NCBI GenBank assembly: GCA_030789695.1
Contig: CM061130.1
Span: forward strand, 16,440,061 to 16,504,060
Reading direction: 5' to 3'
DNA: 64,000 bases
Source of the DNA: Scilla litardierei
Taxonomy: Eukaryota > Streptophyta > Magnoliopsida > Asparagales > Asparagaceae
The number at the start of each line of letters is the position of its first letter. Within the stretch, counting starts at the first letter, position 1. The position numbers and the translations under genes were made by a program. Shown one piece after another: positions 10,266 to 22,676 of this stretch. Under the pieces are notes generated by a model. That model did no database searches and was not told the origin of the DNA. It was given only the letters and a program-made list of their open reading frames with translations.

Positions 10266-12133
10266 GGTCTCTACCTGGCGTTGGTGCTCCGCCTTATCCT
10301 TCTCGATCTCCCGGGATTTCTCTCCTAGTTGGGCAGCAAGGGCCCTCGCCTGCTCCTCCGCCGCATCCAGACGATCGGACAGCTCCGAGGCGTCGGGGGC
10401 AGCAGCCGGGCCGGGGATCTGCTTGACTCCTCCAGACGCGTCGACAACTTTTAAAAGAGAGGCGAGCCGCGTCTCGGCCTCGGACTTCGCGGCCAGAGCC
10501 ACGGCTCTCTCGCGATCCGCCGCCTCCAGGGCAGAGGACAGCTCAGTTATGCGGGAGTTCAGGGATTGGACCCGCGCTTCCTCCAACTGACCAGCTTCCT
10601 CCTCCTCCTCGCCAGGGACCTCAGGGCCTAGCCCAGCCACGGATTTGGCTTTGGGAAGAGCCGCGAATTGGCGCCTCATCGAGAGGCCCACCGAGGACAA
10701 CTGTGCCAAAGCAACGAAGGTGAGAGGGCAAAAGCGGCTGGAGAACGGGGGGACAAGCAGAGACGCACTACCTGTTGACCAGCCTGGATCACGAAGGTAG
10801 CCAAGCAATCACCTCTGACTCCGTCCAACACCGCCTGGTCGGGAGGGAGACAACAGTTCTCGGCCACTCAAGCGGCGGCTCCACGGCTCGAGAACACCGA
10901 CTACTTCTCACCCACTGGAAAGCGTGGATGAAGAAGACCCTCCCCTGACGAAGGGAACTCGCCAGGAGCGGAGCGGAACGCCCCCAGATACCGACTATAA
11001 GCATCAGGGAGAAAGCCGTCCGGAAGAGGTGAAGGGCCGGCCCACGGCCAGGCAACCTCAACGGGAGCGGGATGAGGTCGGTCAGCAGTCGGCTGAACGT
11101 CGGCCCCCTCGACCCCCCCACGGAGCCTCTCGGGAGATCCCTGCAAGGGGAGAGAGGGAGACGACATCTTCTTTCGCTTTGAGCCTCCGGATACGGTCAC
11201 AACCCGCTGCTTCTTCCGGACCGCCAACACATGGTCCCTTCTGCGCGGATCCGGGTTTGAAGCCTGCACGAGAGCGCTGGCGGGAGAAGGACTGAGAGGG
11301 AACCCACCTGCACTCAAAGGATAAATGAGAGACAGAGCAGAACCTGGACGATCTCGAGGGGCGAACGCACGGAGCAGCTTACCTAGGGGCCACACCGTCT
11401 TACGCAAATTAAAGTCACTAAAGAGGAAGTCGATCGAGCGCTCCCTCGGAGGAATCGCCAACATGTCCCTCGCCGTCTACTGCTCAGCGACCGTCGGCTC
11501 ACCCAGATTGAGAACAACGGCACCAGCCGCCACCCACCGTGCCGGGAAGTGTACGCTCGAGGGGAATGTGACGAACACGTATTCCCCCTTCCAGCGTTTC
11601 AGAGAACTCGGCAACCCCAGCACCAGGGACATCTTCGGGCGGGCGCTGATGTAAATCCACGCCCCCGATTGGTGGAGGCTCAGGCGGTAGAACTGGGCAA
11701 AGAGGCGGAGAGAGGGCACCACACCCTTCAGCATGCAGACGACAACGAACCCGACGAGGATCCCGACGGCGTTGGGACAGAATTGACACAAGCACACATT
11801 GTGGGCCTGAAGGAACTCAACGATAAAAGGATGAAGCGGGAAACGGAGCCCGAAGTGGAAGCACTTTTCATATATTCCGACCTCATTGGGACCAGGAGAG
11901 CAGATCCGCTCGTCAGCCCCAGGGGCACGAGCCGAGTAGGGCGGGAGCAGGTAGGAGGAGCGCATGCTCCCGATGGCGGTGGCACAGATCGACGAAGGCC
12001 ACGCCACGACCTCAGAAGGAACCCCTGAAAGATCATCCCCGTGCTGACTGATCGCCGAAGGAGTGCCACCCGCCAGACCCGGAGCCGCGTCGCGCTCCGA
12101 CCGAACCGAGCCCGTAGCAGAGGAAGACGACAT
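9940..12133 (-). pseudogene. Antisense ORF of Tat element C ('putative gypsy type transposon' family)
   Basis: It runs opposite to pol. The likely start is the ATG at 12133 (an in-frame ATG also lies at 12217). Exon 1 carries the conserved block NEVGIYEKCFHFGLRFPLHP followed by GILVGFVVVC, as in the family named Transposase_28. An in-frame TAG at 11477-11479 interrupts it, and the same frame resumes with MLAIPPRERSIDFLF. A likely intron runs from the donor after 11383 to the acceptor before 11307. Exon 2 is Ser/Pro/Arg-rich. Exon 3 (about 10700-9950) is a long Ala/Glu-rich coiled coil (ELSSALEAADRERAVALAAK). The product's role is unknown. Antisense ORFs near the 3' LTR are known in Tat elements. 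The 3' end is set by the deletion junction near 9940. Confidence 0.75.
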
Positions 12134-12444
12134 GGGGGAAAGCTCAGACAGAAGGGGGATCAGCGCAAAGAAGAAAGATGATGGGATGGCGGCCCACGAA
12201 TCCCTCGGCTTCTCCACTTAAGACGACTCCGCGAGCGGCAGGGATAAGCTTGCCGCTACACGTGGCAACATCTGAAGGCCGACGGCGCTTCGGAACCCGC
12301 GCCTTAAAAACATCGAACGGGCTAACTCATGATGACGACTAATAAATGAGTTGGCATCGACTGGAGAACCTGTCAAAATCGGCAGAGGTCACATCGGCCG
12401 AGCCGAACCGGCCGAGGCCGATCAACCCGACCGATGGGGGCAAT

Positions 12445-13389
12445 TGTTACGCCTATTTGACCGAGACCCATAAAGCACGAGCCCAAGAGCCCACCTGCAT
12501 CCTGAAAGCCCATTCGGCAAAGGCCCTACAAGGGACCTTCTCGAAACGTCGATCCGACCCGGCCCCCATAACCCGTTGGTCGTTCGCCCACTCCTGCGAA
12601 AACCGCTCCCCCGGACACGCGACCACTAAATGGCGATAATGGGGAGGTGCTGGCATGGCGGAGAGGACGACGGCGAGGGGGGACGGATGGGGCACGATCG
12701 ATGGCGGGCGTGGGACGTGGGCCAGAGCCAATCACGCTGGGAGCCCTACAAAAGGGTCAGGAAGACGACGAAGAAAGGGACCGCATCTCAGGTAACAAAA
12801 CCTAAGGTACTCCATCAACGACCTCATTCCCCCAATTCATCTCCTTCCTCCCCCGCTCGCGCCGAGAGACGCCGTCACGATCTCCTCACGAGTTGGACCG
12901 TCTCCGCCGGGCCTCCTTTCTCAGATCTCTATCTGACTTAGGCATCGGAGGGGATTTGGCCGGAACCAAGGTCCGGCCCCCTGACGAGCGTTCTCGTCTA
13001 CGCAGGTGAACAACAGACCAACGGGCCGAGGCTGCCCCTCGCCCCTCTCCGACCACTCGATCAACCGGACAGTGAGGCTTCCCCTCACCCTCAGCCTTCC
13101 TTGGCCGAGCACGCCCTACCGAGGCCGAGCGTCCTAATCAGGTCTGAGACTCACCCTCGCCACCGGACGGCCGTGCATCTACCCGGGCGACTGAGGCTAC
13201 CCCTCGTCCCCCTCCCAGCCGAGGCCGAGCGCGTCTGTCCGAGGCCGAGCGTCTCAACCAGGGCCGAGGCTTCCCCTCGCCCCTTCTGCACCGATTCGAA
13301 GCCCCCGAGGGACCCAAAGCGGGTCCCTTGACCACGTTGACCGGGTTCTCCACGGTCAACGCATTGTAGTGAGAAAACACTCTGAAACA
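12445..13389 (+). repeat. 3' LTR of Tat element C
   Basis: 945 bp, the same length as the 5' LTR and ending in the same TGAAACA. It is followed by the second CATAT of the target-site duplication. Confidence 0.95.
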
Positions 13390-13476
13390 CATATAAACAA
13401 ATTTTAAAATTCACTTAAACTCATTTGAAGTTATTTTATAATATGAAATATTTATTGATGGATTCAGACCGTCACA

Positions 13477-14425
13477 TCATACCATCCTTAAGAAAATTCC
13501 GTCATCGGAATTTCTCAGAACTAAGCAACGATGAACGAGTAGTATTGGGTCGACATGCCATGCTGCAAAACAAACCGTAAAGTGAGTTAGGTTAGAAATT
13601 ATTCTAGATAGACAACTTTGGTACTAATGTCATCCAAACCATTTCTTAAAGTTTCACATGAGCATGACCTGCATGGGCCACCATAGAAACCTGTCACACC
13701 CCCTTTCCATTATTCTTGGGAGCCAGGACATGAATGGACCCGCGATGTGCTAAAAAACAAGGAGAAGTATTTTTTTCTTTCTCCTTGGTTTAAACACACT
13801 AAGTATTTGTGTTTAAAATTGCAGGTTCTTTTATGCTTACTTATGAAACAGTATAGATAACATTATTACAGACCAAACCGTCCAGAAATAAAATACAACA
13901 TATGACCAGCAATGCCAAAACAACACCACACACAAATTACATTATTACGTATTAAAAGCGTTGATGTGAAGGCAATAGTCGCTTTAATCTTCAGTAGGCT
14001 AGAACTCCACGTAATCCTTAAGCACTGGTTTGATCTCAGCAATATAATCCTTAACAAACTCACTATCAAGAACTGACAGACATTTCATAAGACAACAAAA
14101 TGAAATGCCCGTCAGCGAGGGTTACTTTGCAAATATTTCTCCATAATGGAAAAGTTAGTTCGCATATAAAAAGATTATAACGAATACCATAATATGAGCA
14201 TGGTATGAGCACAATATGAGCAGCGTGAGAGTATGTCGAGCATGATGCGGAAGCATATATTTCATGAGCATAATATGAGTACAATAAGAGCTTGACGAGC
14301 ATTTTGTGTAAGCATATAACATGTGATGAAAAGATTGCATGAGGTGATGGAAATACTTTAATAACAACATGTAGTAGTGACAAGTCCAAGTCTGAGGATA
14401 CAGTGTGTGACTAAAATGCACCCAG
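13477..14425 (-). other. Remnant of minus-strand gypsy internal and LTR sequence
   Basis: No intact gene. On the minus strand, sequence next to the LTR start at 13476 reads like a polypurine end, preceded by a short coding scrap with RSSLLSSE. Near 13700 an AAAGGGGGTGTGACAGG stretch looks like another LTR border. The rest, to 14425, is AT-rich and non-coding. Low certainty. Confidence 0.35.
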
Positions 14426-16079
14426 TGTAGGATCTCTATGGATGGCAGACAACACTAGAAGCAGGGTTGAAAAGAGTTATCAAATAATAAACTTTTAGCG
14501 TAATAAAAATCCTTCTATGAGTTGCCTAAGTCTCAATTCCAGTTGCCTCAATTTGTAGTTAATCAATAATATAATCTTCTTGAACATAAGTTTGCAGCGG
14601 TAATTAAATAGTTCAAGCAACAACAAAATTTTGAGTCAGAGAGAAATGATCATAACGCAGACACATAGATTTTATCCTGGTTCGGCCCAACCTTGGCCTA
14701 TGTCCAATCCCCGACCACCCTTGGGATTTAATCCACTATTACAACATGCAATACAATCACATAGTTTCCCTCGCTAGGAATTTTCATGCACACACCTGGT
14801 TACAACCAACTAGGATTTTCAACACCAATTTCCCTTATAACATGGGAATTACAACACTCAAGTCTTCTCCAAAGACTTTCACAAAAGATATAAAAAAGAG
14901 TACAAGATTTCCTATAAGCCAATAGTATATAAGTGTGAAACATGGCTTAAGAAAATCTGAAACTTTTGATCAAATAAATGATATAAGTAAAGTTCGATGT
15001 GATCAAAAAAATTGTTTTGAAAATTGATCTACAAAAATTGAGCACTTGGGCTATTATAGATCAAATATTCAAGATTTTTAATCTTTGAAAAGAAGCACAA
15101 AGATTAAAAACAATAGACTTGTGATTTGAATCTCAAAGAAGAAAGCTATTAGCTTAGAGATCAAATAGAACAAGTACTATTGAAAGGATAAAATGAAACT
15201 AAAAATGTTCTTAATAAAATTAGCACAAGAATTAAAATAGTAGCCTTTTAAAATAATGGAGAGCAAAATCGAGCTTTGAGCACTTTGAGAATAGAAAGAT
15301 TTCTTTTCAATAAGAATTGTTCTATGTAAAACTACTGAAATCCCATATATTTATAAAGAAATAGTAACATAAAATCTGCTCAAAATAGCTTATAATCAGC
15401 TCCAAAAGTCAACTACAACGGCTAGCTAACGGCTAGCAAAAATCAAGGCAGATTTCCAAATCTGTCTTTAATTGACCTATATAGTCGGATATCTCTCCCG
15501 ATAGTCGGATATCTCTCTCGATAGTTGGCTATCTCTCCTAGATAGTCGGATATTATTTCAAATAGTCAGCTATTATTTTGACAGAGAGTTTGAATAAAAT
15601 CTCTGACAGAAATAGTCGGCTATCAGACTATAATAATCGGCTATTTTGGGATACAACAATTTTTATATTTAAAAATAATTCAAAATTAATTTATAAAAAT
15701 TAGTTTAGAGAAATATATTAAGTAATATATTTTAAAATCATTTTTCAATGAATTTTGTATGTAAGAGAGAGATATACTATGGATTTACATTTCTAAGTAA
15801 TTACTCACACAAGCATAACTTTAGCTCTTCGTTCTTCATTCTTTATCTTGAGCTAACTTCTTTTGTTCTCAAATCTTCATTTGATTCACGATGCAAGGCC
15901 CTCATATACTTCAGTTTGTAGCTTTCTTGATCGTGGTTCTAATTCTTTCAATTTACTTCGCAATGTTTGTTCTTCATATCTATAAAATAATCTATATACA
16001 CGTGAAATGAAACCATTAGTACATATATCACTTGTGCACATCATCAAAATCCACTGGGGTGGGTCTCAATATCCCACCA
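14426..16079 (-). repeat. Sirevirus-type 3' LTR of element B
   Basis: On the minus strand it starts TGGTGGGATATTGAG at 16079 and ends GAGATCCTACA at 14426. It keeps the GATTTTGATGATG start block and the TTCAACCC...CTTCTAGTGTTG end block of the other copia LTRs. The minus-strand bases before its start form a polypurine-like tract (CATCATCAAAAAGG), so this is the 3' LTR and the rest of the element lay to its right. Length about 1.65 kb. Confidence 0.75.
15480..15650. repeat. ATAGTCGGATAT-type palindrome array in LTR B
   Basis: Several copies of ATAGTCGG(A/C)TAT, spaced about 20-35 bases apart. The core GTCG matches the arrays in the other Sirevirus LTRs, but the arms differ. Confidence 0.75.
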
Positions 16080-17040
16080 CTCTCTACCTTTTTGATGATG
16101 ACATCAAATGATATAAAATATAAAAATAATATGAAATAAGAAGATTATTTACGCTCCCCCTGTAGAGATGCATGATTGCTATGGAGATGTTACTTCCTAT
16201 GCATCAAAGCTATTTAGTAATAAGATGGGATATATGCATAAGTTTCATATTATTTTCAATTCAATTATTTCAAGTATTATTTTATAGGCATTGTGAGCTT
16301 TTCTCCATCTTTGCCACATCAAAAAATATTATACCAAGTGTAATAACAAAGAGTGACATAGGAATGATATCAAATGTGATATATATAACATAATTACATA
16401 AGTGAAATACCAAATGTAAGAAATAAAGTGTGACATAAGAATTAAAATGATTATAGCTCAATATTGAATGTCTTAATTTCCCTTCAATAATAATTTTCAA
16501 TATTTGCACAAGAAGAGTTTGCAAATTGTCCTTAGATATGCAAACTAATATAACTCAGCAAGCATGTTATGCAACATGAACATAAGAATTTTTAACTAGC
16601 ATAATCAAGTCATAAGCAAATATAACAAGCCATTACATAGGTTCCAAACCAAAATATTACATAATTTTCTCACATAAAAGTACAAAATTTGTGAAAAATT
16701 AACGATTGTAGCATATTAATACAAACCATCAAAGAGTAGTTCAAATATAACATTGTTCATAAACCATAAGTAAGCCAACAACATAAAGCTATCCATGTCG
16801 GATCTCCTTCTTGGTTTCCTCAAGCCCCTCTTTAACTTCATCAATTATGGCATCGGTGATGTCATGCCATTGCTTCATGGTCTCCTTGAGGCTCTCAATC
16901 ATTTGAATCACATCATCACTTATGCTACTCATGCGTTCATTTGCTTGAACTAACATTTTTCAAGCCTAGAAATTATGGCTTTTTGAAATGAAAGCATATA
17001 TGGTGGGAAGTCTTCAGAGAGTGAAGCTTCACCTTGATCC
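16080..17040 (-). pseudogene. 3' internal remnant of Sirevirus element B
   Basis: Next to LTR B lies a polypurine-like tract (16080-16100). Further right, the minus strand at about 17010-16795 encodes a helical stretch containing EDFPPYMLSFQKAIISRLEK and, after a frame change, QMIESLKETMKQWHDITDAI. This could be the C-terminal coiled coil of an env-like or other ORF after pol. I do not recognise it firmly. The region between is AT-rich without coding sequence. The remainder of the element is missing, cut off by the gypsy LTR to the right. Confidence 0.4.
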
Positions 17041-17060
17041 ATTGGTTGCCTCTCCTCGGC

Positions 17061-17110
17061 TTCTTCTTCTTCTTCTTTTTCTTCTTCTTCTTCTTTTTCT
17101 TCTTCTTCTT
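17061..17110 (+). repeat. TTC microsatellite
   Basis: An interrupted (TTC)n tract with short T runs, at the border between the Sirevirus B remnant and the gypsy LTR. Confidence 0.9.
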
Positions 17111-18330
17111 CACTCTTTTCTCCATAAGCCGAACGGGGCTTGGTGCGGCAGAGCAGAGGGAGACAGTGGCGGCGGGGGGCTATGCAATCTGTTGGGATCT
17201 CTATGGCTTCTTAGTGGCACCGGAGGTAGATAAGGGTGTCGGCCTTGGTAGATAGACACCGGGAGGTCGTGCGACGACAAGGCGGAGGGCTGGCGGAAGC
17301 TCGGCGATGGCTGCGGTTGTCAGTTTAAGCGAGGAGGGAGTTTGGTGGGTGTTCGGGGGAGTCACGACACCATGTCGAAGTCAAGGTTGCCTCAGCGAGC
17401 TTGGGAAGGTAACGCCAGAGATGGTGGTTGCGATGGTAGTGGCGCGGTCAGTTGGGCCGTGAACGAGAGGAGAAGGAGAGAAGACGAAGGGTGTCTCGGC
17501 TGTTGTTTTTATGTGAAGATGAAGGCTGTGGCTGTGAAGAGATGAGATGGATTAAGGGGCTATTTATAGGGATTTTGATATAATTTAATATTAAGTATGT
17601 AATTAATGTGATTAATAAATATGGGGTTAGGAAGTTTAGACTAAGTTTAGAAAAATATGCACACATTTATTCTCTGCAGAGCTTGCCGACAGAGTGGGGT
17701 AATTAGTTTAGGTAATTAAGTTAAGTAGGTTAATTAGTAATGGTAATTAGTATAAAATAGTATAATATATTATTATTTTAATAATAAAATATCATTTTTC
17801 ATATATGACTCCAAAAAATTACAGAAAAATGCCACGGGTTCGTATCGTCACGAGATCATGAAAACGATGTCCGTTTCAGATTTTGAGCTACGAAAATATA
17901 AATTTTGGGCCAAAACATTTTATCGATCGTGGTTTGCAAGCTTGCGGGTTCTAGGTCGATTTGACCTTAGAAAAATACGTAAAAATTATAAAGGATAGTT
18001 AAGGATTATATAATCATGTTTACATTAATTTAAAACTATTTTGATAACATTTACGCAGAAAAATAATTAGTAAAACCATTTCAATGATATTTAAATAAAA
18101 AATATCATATAAACTATTTTAAATATTTGACGATACTTTAAATTATGAAAATAAGTTATAACTATGTTAATGATACAAAAATATTTTATATAATTGTTTT
18201 AAAACTATTTTTGATAATGTATACCTAAAAATCATTTATGCATATTAACTAATTATTTAAAAAATCACTTAAAGTTGTTTGAAGTTATTTTATAATATGA
18301 AATCTGTATTGATGGATCCAGGCCGTCACA
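17111..18330 (-). repeat. Second chromovirus-type gypsy LTR, truncated
   Basis: Homologous to the split LTR at 4754-13476. Shared landmarks include GAGGTTGCCTC, the CTATAAATAG TATA site (minus strand, near 17560), the ATTAGTAATGGTAATTAG stretch and the terminal TGTGACGGCC at 18330 (minus strand). It has about 150-200 extra bases near 17160-17340 that the first copy lacks. Its 3' end is lost at the TTC tract. No primer site follows, so it is a truncated or solo LTR. Confidence 0.65.
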
Positions 18331-18513
18331 ATTCTACATGTTATACATGGATTTGTTCACTTTCCACAAATGAAACCAATGATATTACATGGTCAAGTGG
18401 ATCCAAACTACTCCTTTCCACCATAATGTGCGGAAGTGAATCTGGGACGATTTCAGCACTTGAAATTTTGTTTTGCTTTAGGCTAGTAACTACATCAAAG
18501 AACATTGGTTGAT
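18331..18513. other. Spacer between gypsy LTR and MULE
   Basis: About 180 bases without ORF, repeat or site that I can identify. Confidence 0.5.
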
Positions 18514-18760
18514 CACTACAACAAAAATCCAGGGTTCAAAACTCAGGTTTTATGTAGCTCTTGGTTGAGAACTAAATCAAACGGACAATGTTTGGGGGGG
18601 AAAAAAATTAAAAATCGACCAGAAAAATATTTAGCAAAACTGACTAAGTTTTGCTACGTCGGCGACCAAGGGCGCTGACTGGGCGCCCCTCGCTGCTGAT
18701 TGGGTATGTTTGGAAGTTGTCGCACTTGGCAAGTACAGCCAATTGGTCGTGCCACCGATT
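18514..18760 (+). repeat. Left terminal inverted repeat of the MULE
   Basis: Outermost recognisable motif is ACAACAAAAATC. The inner part is closely similar to the reverse complement of 52830-53038, including the GCGACCAAGGGCG and TTGGGTATGTTTGGAA blocks. The motif AAGTGCGGCCAATT and variants recur three or four times from 18720 to 18830. Confidence 0.8.
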
Positions 18761-19410
18761 TGGCCGAAGTGCGGCCAATTGGTCAGGGCTAACAACTTAG
18801 ATATCAATGCCAAGTGCGGCCAAATCGATATTTTATATTTGCAGCTGCCCAAACTCTATCGTATACTTCCCAAAATTCGATGATCTCTCGACCCATCAAC
18901 CCTTCGCAATTGACCCCAGACCATCACTACAAATCAACCTCCCAAGATCCGATCGAGCACCCCCCCCACAAACACACTATCCCCCAACGTATCCCTCATG
19001 TATGAATATATTTTGATTGTCTATGCAATTAATTTTGCAATTTAGGGTTTATGTTTAGATTTTGTTCACATCAATTTTTTCGGCAATTTTGTGATTGGAG
19101 TCTCTACAATTTGGGTTTATGGTTAGATCAATTTAGGGTTTATGGGTAGATCAAATAATGGTTAGATCAATTTTCATTAAATTCTAGATGTATTGCAGAA
19201 AATGTAAACTGAAACTTTTAGTCCCATTAGTGTAAATTAATTTTAGTATTTTCATATAATGCACCCTTTGAAGCAAACAGCTAAATAAGCAAGTATAATT
19301 TCCATTGTACATTTATGATGCTTTCTTTTATTTCTTAATATGCTTCATCAAACAAGGTGAATTGTTGATTTGCAATTATATAATAATTACAAATTATAGG
19401 ATTTCATATC

Positions 19411-20508
19411 ATGAAAGAGGCGGGACCTGTATCTGATGCGGTCTTGTATGACCAGGCTCACCATCGTTCTGCGTAGATCCAGCAGGACATGTATGAATAT
19501 TCATGGTGATAGTAATGTTAGAAATTTTAAATATGATGGTATGAAGAAAATTAATTTTCACATTAATTGGCTACATGAGTCTATAATAGGAGCTGTGGAT
19601 CACGCGCGCAGACATTCTGAATGGAAAATAGATGAGGATGTGATGCATTATATTCAAATGTCTAAGTTACATATATGTGCTAGGTTGAAGTGGATACTAT
19701 TGGACTACACACATTAACAGCGTTGGTTGAAAAATGGAGGTCTGAGACCAATACATTTCATTTACGACATGGGGAGATGACGCTCACGCTGTAGGACGTG
19801 GCAATCATCATGGGCCTACCTATTGATGGGAGCCCCATATGACAAGGTGGATGAAGACATATCACATGGAGAGATTTGATGGAGCGTCTACTGGGTCAGT
19901 CATCTACTGAAAACCAAGAAGCTAAGGTGAAGCTTAGCTAGCTATGTAAAACTTTTATAGTTTAGCCTGATGGAGACACATAATGCAGATTCAGCAATAT
20001 GCACGGGAGTACATGCTATATATGATCGGTAATTATTGGTGCCAGATCCAAGCAAAGGATCTGTGAACCTACGATTGTTGGAGAAGCTGGAGCATTTCTA
20101 TGGCATTGGAGGGAATTCTTGGGGAAGTTCAGTGCTTGCACACATGTATTCTGAGTTAAATAAGGTGGCAAGAAAGCAAACAGTTGCTTTATTTGAATGC
20201 GGCACATTGTTGCAGGTATACAATTTTTTCCTTAGTTAATATTGTGATACACACACACAATCACTAACAAATTCATATGTACATGTATGGTCATGGGAGA
20301 GATTGCATATAGGAAGGCCCACATACACCCAAAATGTAGTGGATGGAACCGTCCCCTTAGAGTGCAGGTGGAACGTGCAGTGAGCATTTCGGGAAACTCC
20401 TCAAGGGAACCTCTAAATGTATAGAAATGATCTTGACTCGTTTGAGAGCACACATTTATGAATTTATAAATTTTATATCGTTAGTTCAAATAATGATACA
20501 CACACATA
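19411..20508 (+). pseudogene. Plant mobile domain (MAIN-like) gene, 5' part
   Basis: The plus strand reads GPVSDAVLYDQAHHRSA, then HTLTALVEKWRSETNTFHLR, GEMTLTL, DVAIIMGLPIDGSPI, and after a gap GNSWGSSVLAHMYSELNKVA and WSWERLHIGRP. These are the ordered landmarks of plant mobile domain (PMD) proteins, also annotated as 'serine/threonine phosphatase 7 long form'. The cellular members MAIN and MAIL1 act in genome stability and silencing, while many PMD copies travel in transposons. Stops fall after HHRSA, inside GEMTLTL*DVAII and after DGSPI, so it cannot make a full protein. The gene is cut by gypsy D at 20513 and resumes at 45159. Confidence 0.8.
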
Positions 20509-21257
20509 CATATTGTTAACGACGAATATGGCATGCTGGGCCATGGCCCACGTCCCATTACTCTTGGGTTGAATAAGTCAAACCTCTACTTCAATCATTA
20601 TGTTACAACCTCTTCATAGGCCACTTGAATAGCCTTAAATTAGGCAATTAGTGGATAAATTAATGGGGATGGTTATAACTCCATCATGACCCACTTCATT
20701 GGCCATGAATTAAGCAATGAACGGCATGATTAATGATGGCGATTATACGAAGGAGATCACTTCATGAGTGTGAGGTTACAATCCATGAAAGAAGGATATA
20801 AATAATCCAAATGACAATGGAGGAGGGGAGGCCAGATTTCCAACAAGGGTTAAGTTCCAAACTGTTGAGTATTGGACTTCTCCCTACTTGGTGTTAATAA
20901 TGAGCAAACATAAATACTTGTGACTAATCCCCTATTTTGCAGTTAATCCATTGCCTAATCTAATTATAAAGATCTACTTGCAATGGATGACACTCAAAGA
21001 TCATTGAAAGCAAATGAAATGGATTGGATGATCGTAGATAATGATTAAAGCTCGATGAAGACTTCAAGCTCATGTGTTGAATAGAAGAGAGTTTTCGTCA
21101 ATGTAAATTTCTTATATATCTTCTAGTATGTAGCTTAGAAGTAGAACATTGTTGGAGCACACACACATTGTCATTTCAGTCTTAGGACATCATTTGTTCA
21201 ATCGTCCTTAGACTCCAATTCATTTCTTTATTGATTATGCTTGTATTGTTTATAACA

Positions 21258-21906
21258 GTCGACTGCTGAACATTTTACAGTCGCCTGTCTCAAAAACAAT
21301 CGACTGTGTTTTGTTCTACAGTCGCCTGTTATGCACAAACTTTTACAATCTAGTTTTGGGCTTCTCTGTTTTAATTCCCACAGGCGACTCATGAACGATT
21401 CACAGGCGCATGTCCAAGTGACAGTCGACTGTGTTTTGTAAATCAGTTGCCTGTCTGTCTTCTGCCCAAAATCTTTTCATCTGTCTTTAATGGCCAGTCG
21501 ACTAATGTTGAATTTACAGTCGACTGTCCAATGGACCATTCGACTGTCGATGCTACAATAGTATTCTGTCTGTGAGCCAATTTGTTGACTCAGCTCTCTA
21601 GAAAATCTCAGGGTTTTGACAGTCATCTGTAGAAGGATTTACAGTCGCCTGTTCTGATTAACAGTCGACTGTTATCTCCTCGTCCGTCGGCTGTCCTGTT
21701 CTCCCAGATGTTTTTCCAGACTTCTTCAACTTACACATCTTCGGCCAGTCGCCTGTAGTAGGCTTACAGTCGCATGTTGGTTTAACAGTCGACTGTCTAT
21801 GCTTCATCTGTCGACTGTCCACGTGGTAAGTTACTGTTATGAATTCTCACCTACCCTATCTGACTATGCAGCAGTCGAATGTGGTTTCCTCAACAGTCGA
21901 CTGTCG
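21258..21906. repeat. CAGTCGACTG palindrome array in 5' LTR of E
   Basis: At least seven exact CAGTCGACT copies by eye, plus many variants such as CAGTCGCCTGT and CAATCGACTGT, over about 650 bases upstream of the TATA box. Confidence 0.85.
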
Positions 21907-21990
21907 CGAGCGCAGATTCTATCCATTGAGAGTTTTCTCACGGATTCCTAAGGGTTTTTTGCTAATTATGTTTGTAGGGTTTGAGAAACC

Positions 21991-21997
21991 TATATAA
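21991..21997 (+). promoter_or_regulatory. TATA box of Sirevirus E 5' LTR
   Basis: CTATATAAGGAG context, conserved in the 3' LTR near 32541 and in a similar place in the solo LTR (ATATATAC near 34701). Confidence 0.6.
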
Positions 21998-22676
21998 GGA
22001 GCTTCTACTGTTCCATTGAGACTCTCTTAACTAAGTTGAATCAAGTCTCTCTCTTATTCATTTAAGCTCAAAGATCTCAAATCCAAAAGCCCTAAGCATT
22101 CCATTCTTTGATCTCTTGCTCTTCAACCTAGACCAAAGAGACATCTTCTAGGCATTTGGTGCAGTCAAGAGAAATGCTTTCCTCTCTTCCAAGAGAGTTC
22201 TTCAACACACAACACACTTCTCCTTCAAGTTCTACTTCAAGGAATAGGTGAAATATGTAAGTGTTACTTTCATATTTCATAACTTTCGTTATTTGCATTT
22301 GCTCTCGGGTTGTGAGAGTGGTTTGCTTGCCCCCAAGTTGTGGGAGTCAAGGTCAATCGATTGTATTTTGATTTCACATGTAGGGTTGCTACAAGTGGGT
22401 TTTAAGGAAACCTCAAGTTAGGGTTCTAACTTGAGTATCCGGTTGTTAACCGGGTGGAAGGGACGTAGGATTACCGGGAACAAGTCGGAAAGTGACTTGG
22501 GTAATCCAAACCCTTGTAACATCCTTGCGTCTGCATTTGTTTCACTTTGGGTTTAAATTTAATTCCGCACTACTTTGTTGGTTAGCATTTAAATTGGTGT
22601 AACTATCTTTTTAAATTGCATAAACACTATTCAACCTCCCCTTCTGTGTTTTTTCCATAGCCAGGGTCCTTACAAT

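Larger units (their letters stand above)
5664..13389 (+). mobile_element. Tat-lineage Ty3-gypsy element C, deletion derivative
   Basis: It has two 945-bp LTRs, a 5-bp CATAT duplication at 5659-5663 and 13390-13394, and a TGGCGCCGTCTGTGGGAA primer site. The polypurine tract reads GATGGGGGCAAT just before 12445. By eye the LTRs differ at about a dozen positions, so the insertion is recent compared with its surroundings. The interior has pol on the plus strand and a spliced antisense ORF on the minus strand near the 3' LTR. Gag is missing and integrase is cut after its first catalytic Asp. The two RNase H domains mark it as Tat-like. It is much more GC-rich than the flanking DNA. Confidence 0.93.
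4754..13476 (-). repeat. Chromovirus-type gypsy LTR, split by Tat element C
   Basis: The two halves (4754-5663 and 13395-13476) are contiguous once element C and one CATAT copy are removed. They match the second copy at about 17111-18330 over most of its length. On the minus strand the LTR begins TGTGACGG at 13476, directly after a polypurine-like end (ACTTAAGGATGG-like sequence at 13477-13495). This suggests the 3' LTR of a minus-strand element. A strong TATA box lies at 4974-4983. The lineage call (Tekay/Del-like) rests on LTR form only. Confidence 0.65.
20863..22674 (+). repeat. 5' LTR of Sirevirus E
   Basis: Starts TGTTGAGTATTGG and ends GGTCCTTACA, two bases before the primer site. Holds a palindrome array, a TATA box at 21991 and the CTCTCGGTTGTGAGAG-like stretch shared with the other Sirevirus LTRs. 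Confidence 0.93.

Noticed and set aside
14155..14421. His/Tyr-rich minus-strand ORF
   Set aside because: Arises from AT-rich ATGAGCA-type repeats in non-coding LTR-like sequence.
4754..18330. The two chromovirus-type LTRs as the pair of a single element
   Set aside because: No primer site borders the second copy, the sequence between is mostly Sirevirus LTR, and no matching duplications are found.
18514..18530. CACTACAAC at the left MULE end looks like a CACTA transposon terminus
   Set aside because: The right end does not show CACTA, the internal proteins are MURA and PMD, and no 3-bp duplication is visible. Long inverted repeats fit a MULE better.
18807..19016. 69-codon ORF near the MULE left end
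   Set aside because: Overlaps subterminal repeats, with no recognisable motif and no link to the PMD frame.
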